A stretch of DNA of 7,140 bases from Bacteroidales bacterium UBA5072 (GTDB lineage Bacteria > Bacteroidota > Bacteroidia > Bacteroidales > UBA10428): positions 1 to 7,140 of the forward strand of contig DIAS01000095.1 in the NCBI GenBank assembly GCA_002415855.1. Direction: 5' to 3'. Both the position numbers and the translations under genes were made by a program. The notes beneath the pieces are model-generated. The model searched no databases. It saw nothing but the letters and a program-made list of their open reading frames with translations, and had not been told where the DNA came from. Numbering within the stretch: position 1 is the first letter of the stretch; the number at the start of each line of letters is the position of its first letter. Positions 6,373 through 7,140 of the stretch are shown piece by piece.

Positions 6373-7140
6373 TCGTTGCTTTTCATCCGCCTCATCCCTT
6401 CTACCAGCGGGTGCCATCCGTAAAGAAGTGTAAAGCGAAAGCCATCCATTTTCAGATCCTCAGGATTTTTATCATTTACGGTAGTGTTGTACGAAACCAA
6501 CAATTGCATATTATCATTTATCTGGTATCCGAGGGTACCGCCCATTCCAAGGTTGCTCAGGGCACTGCCTTCAACGCCGTCGATTGTGGCTTTGCCCCCT
6601 GAATAGGAAATAACATCAATTGATCCCCAAACCCTCTCCATAAAATCGCGTGTGAGATGTGCCTCGAGCTGGTACATCGGAGCTGTCTCCATTTTCTGGC
6701 CGACAAAATCATTGTTATCGCTGAAGAGCCATATTGCAGGAAGAAACTCTAATGTTGTTCGCTTGCCCGGAACCCATGGTCCGATCTGCCAGACAACCGG
6801 TGCGCCTATACGTCCGTACCAGCGGTTCTGGCCGATATTGACCGGGCTTGTATTGTCATATGCTCCGATTGGGATAGCCAGGCTACCGACAATATCGACT
6901 GAAAATCCTGGTTTATACCTGAGCATATCGGGAATATTCATTATTGCCTTTGGCCCTACGACGTTTACACTGAATTGAACCATAGGATCTCCAAATCCTC
7001 TTGCAGTTTTGCTGTAGTCAATCCCGTCCAGCGAGGCCTCACCTGAGATCCTTCCCATCGGGACAAGTACAGAAACCAATGCGGAACGCTTGCCCAAAGG
7101 CAGCATTTTTGCGTAGCCGGCCATGCTCATGGTTGCCCTA
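6369..7140 (-). CDS. Outer-membrane beta-barrel, PF13557 type, N-terminus off-window
   Basis: The frame is open to the right window edge (RAT precedes the Met at 7130), and no signal peptide is visible. The annotated part is thus the C-terminal 250 or so residues of a protein expected to be around 310-330. By-eye alignment with the barrel at 3715-4650 shows shared blocks: the SALVSVLVPMGRISGEA strand, GFGDPMVQFSVNVVG, G-L-IP-GAYD...NIGQNRWYGRIG, LEFLPAIWLFSDNNDF and SYSGGKATIDGVEGSALSNLGMGG. It has the same fold but is distant, so this is not a recent tandem copy. The last residues (WHPLVEGMRRMKSNE) extend past the final strand with a basic tail. It is the first gene seen of the minus-strand cluster, and its stop codon overlaps the start of the small gene. 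It is likely an outer-membrane channel; the substrate is unknown. Confidence 0.87.
   Translation of the reverse strand, partial: RATMSMAGYAKMLPLGKRSALVSVLVPMGRISGEASLDGIDYSKTARGFGDPMVQFSVNVVGPKAIMNIPDMLRYKPGFSVDIVGSLAIPIGAYDNTSPVNIGQNRWYGRIGAPVVWQIGPWVPGKRTTLEFLPAIWLFSDNNDFVGQKMETAPMYQLEAHLTRDFMERVWGSIDVISYSGGKATIDGVEGSALSNLGMGGTLGYQINDNMQLLVSYNTTVNDKNPEDLKMDGFRFTLLYGWHPLVEGMRRMKSNE

Noticed and set aside
3715..7140. Recent tandem duplication of the two PF13557 barrels.
   Set aside because: The two proteins share blocks but differ widely in sequence, length of loops and C-terminus, so they are old paralogues rather than a fresh repeat.

Overview
The window looks like a piece of a Bacteroidota genome. 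The genes lack Shine-Dalgarno-like leaders, and the best promoter matches follow the Bacteroidetes pattern (TTTG around -33, TAnnTTTG around -7). The protein types also fit: a PAS/HisKA hybrid-style sensor with an AHDLKNP H-box, small Tyr-rich lipoproteins, and PF13557 barrels. By-eye GC samples vary from about 38% (left kinase) to about 58% (MFS gene). No tRNA, rRNA, CRISPR array or insertion sequence was seen.

Left part, plus strand (1-1830). The 3' end of a sensor histidine kinase gene is followed by a 160-base intergenic region. This holds four direct repeats of yTAATs at an exact 11-base period, next to a -7 box that has no -33 partner. It leads into a gene for a Tyr-rich lipoprotein of unknown function. 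The repeats look like a binding site for an OmpR/PhoB-type response regulator.

Middle (1916-3703). A minus-strand relic of an amidohydrolase lipoprotein gene keeps only its N-terminal end (lipobox and an HVH motif) and its C-terminal tail, in different frames, after an internal deletion. Diverging from it is a GC-rich major facilitator transporter of the anion:cation symporter type. Its probable promoter carries a perfect 15-base palindrome over the -33 box.

Right part, all minus strand (7140 to 3715). Order of transcription: an outer-membrane barrel of the PF13557 ('MetA-pathway of phenol degradation') type, cut by the window end; a 79-residue protein of unknown function that starts inside the barrel gene's stop codon; a full DUF2252 protein that overlaps the small gene; and, after 86 bases with a possible internal promoter, a second PF13557 barrel. 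The tight packing suggests one operon in which a cytosolic kinase-fold-like DUF2252 protein works with two related outer-membrane barrels. The substrate or signal cannot be read from the sequence. This cluster, the 11-base repeat array and the collapsed amidohydrolase gene are the main points of interest.
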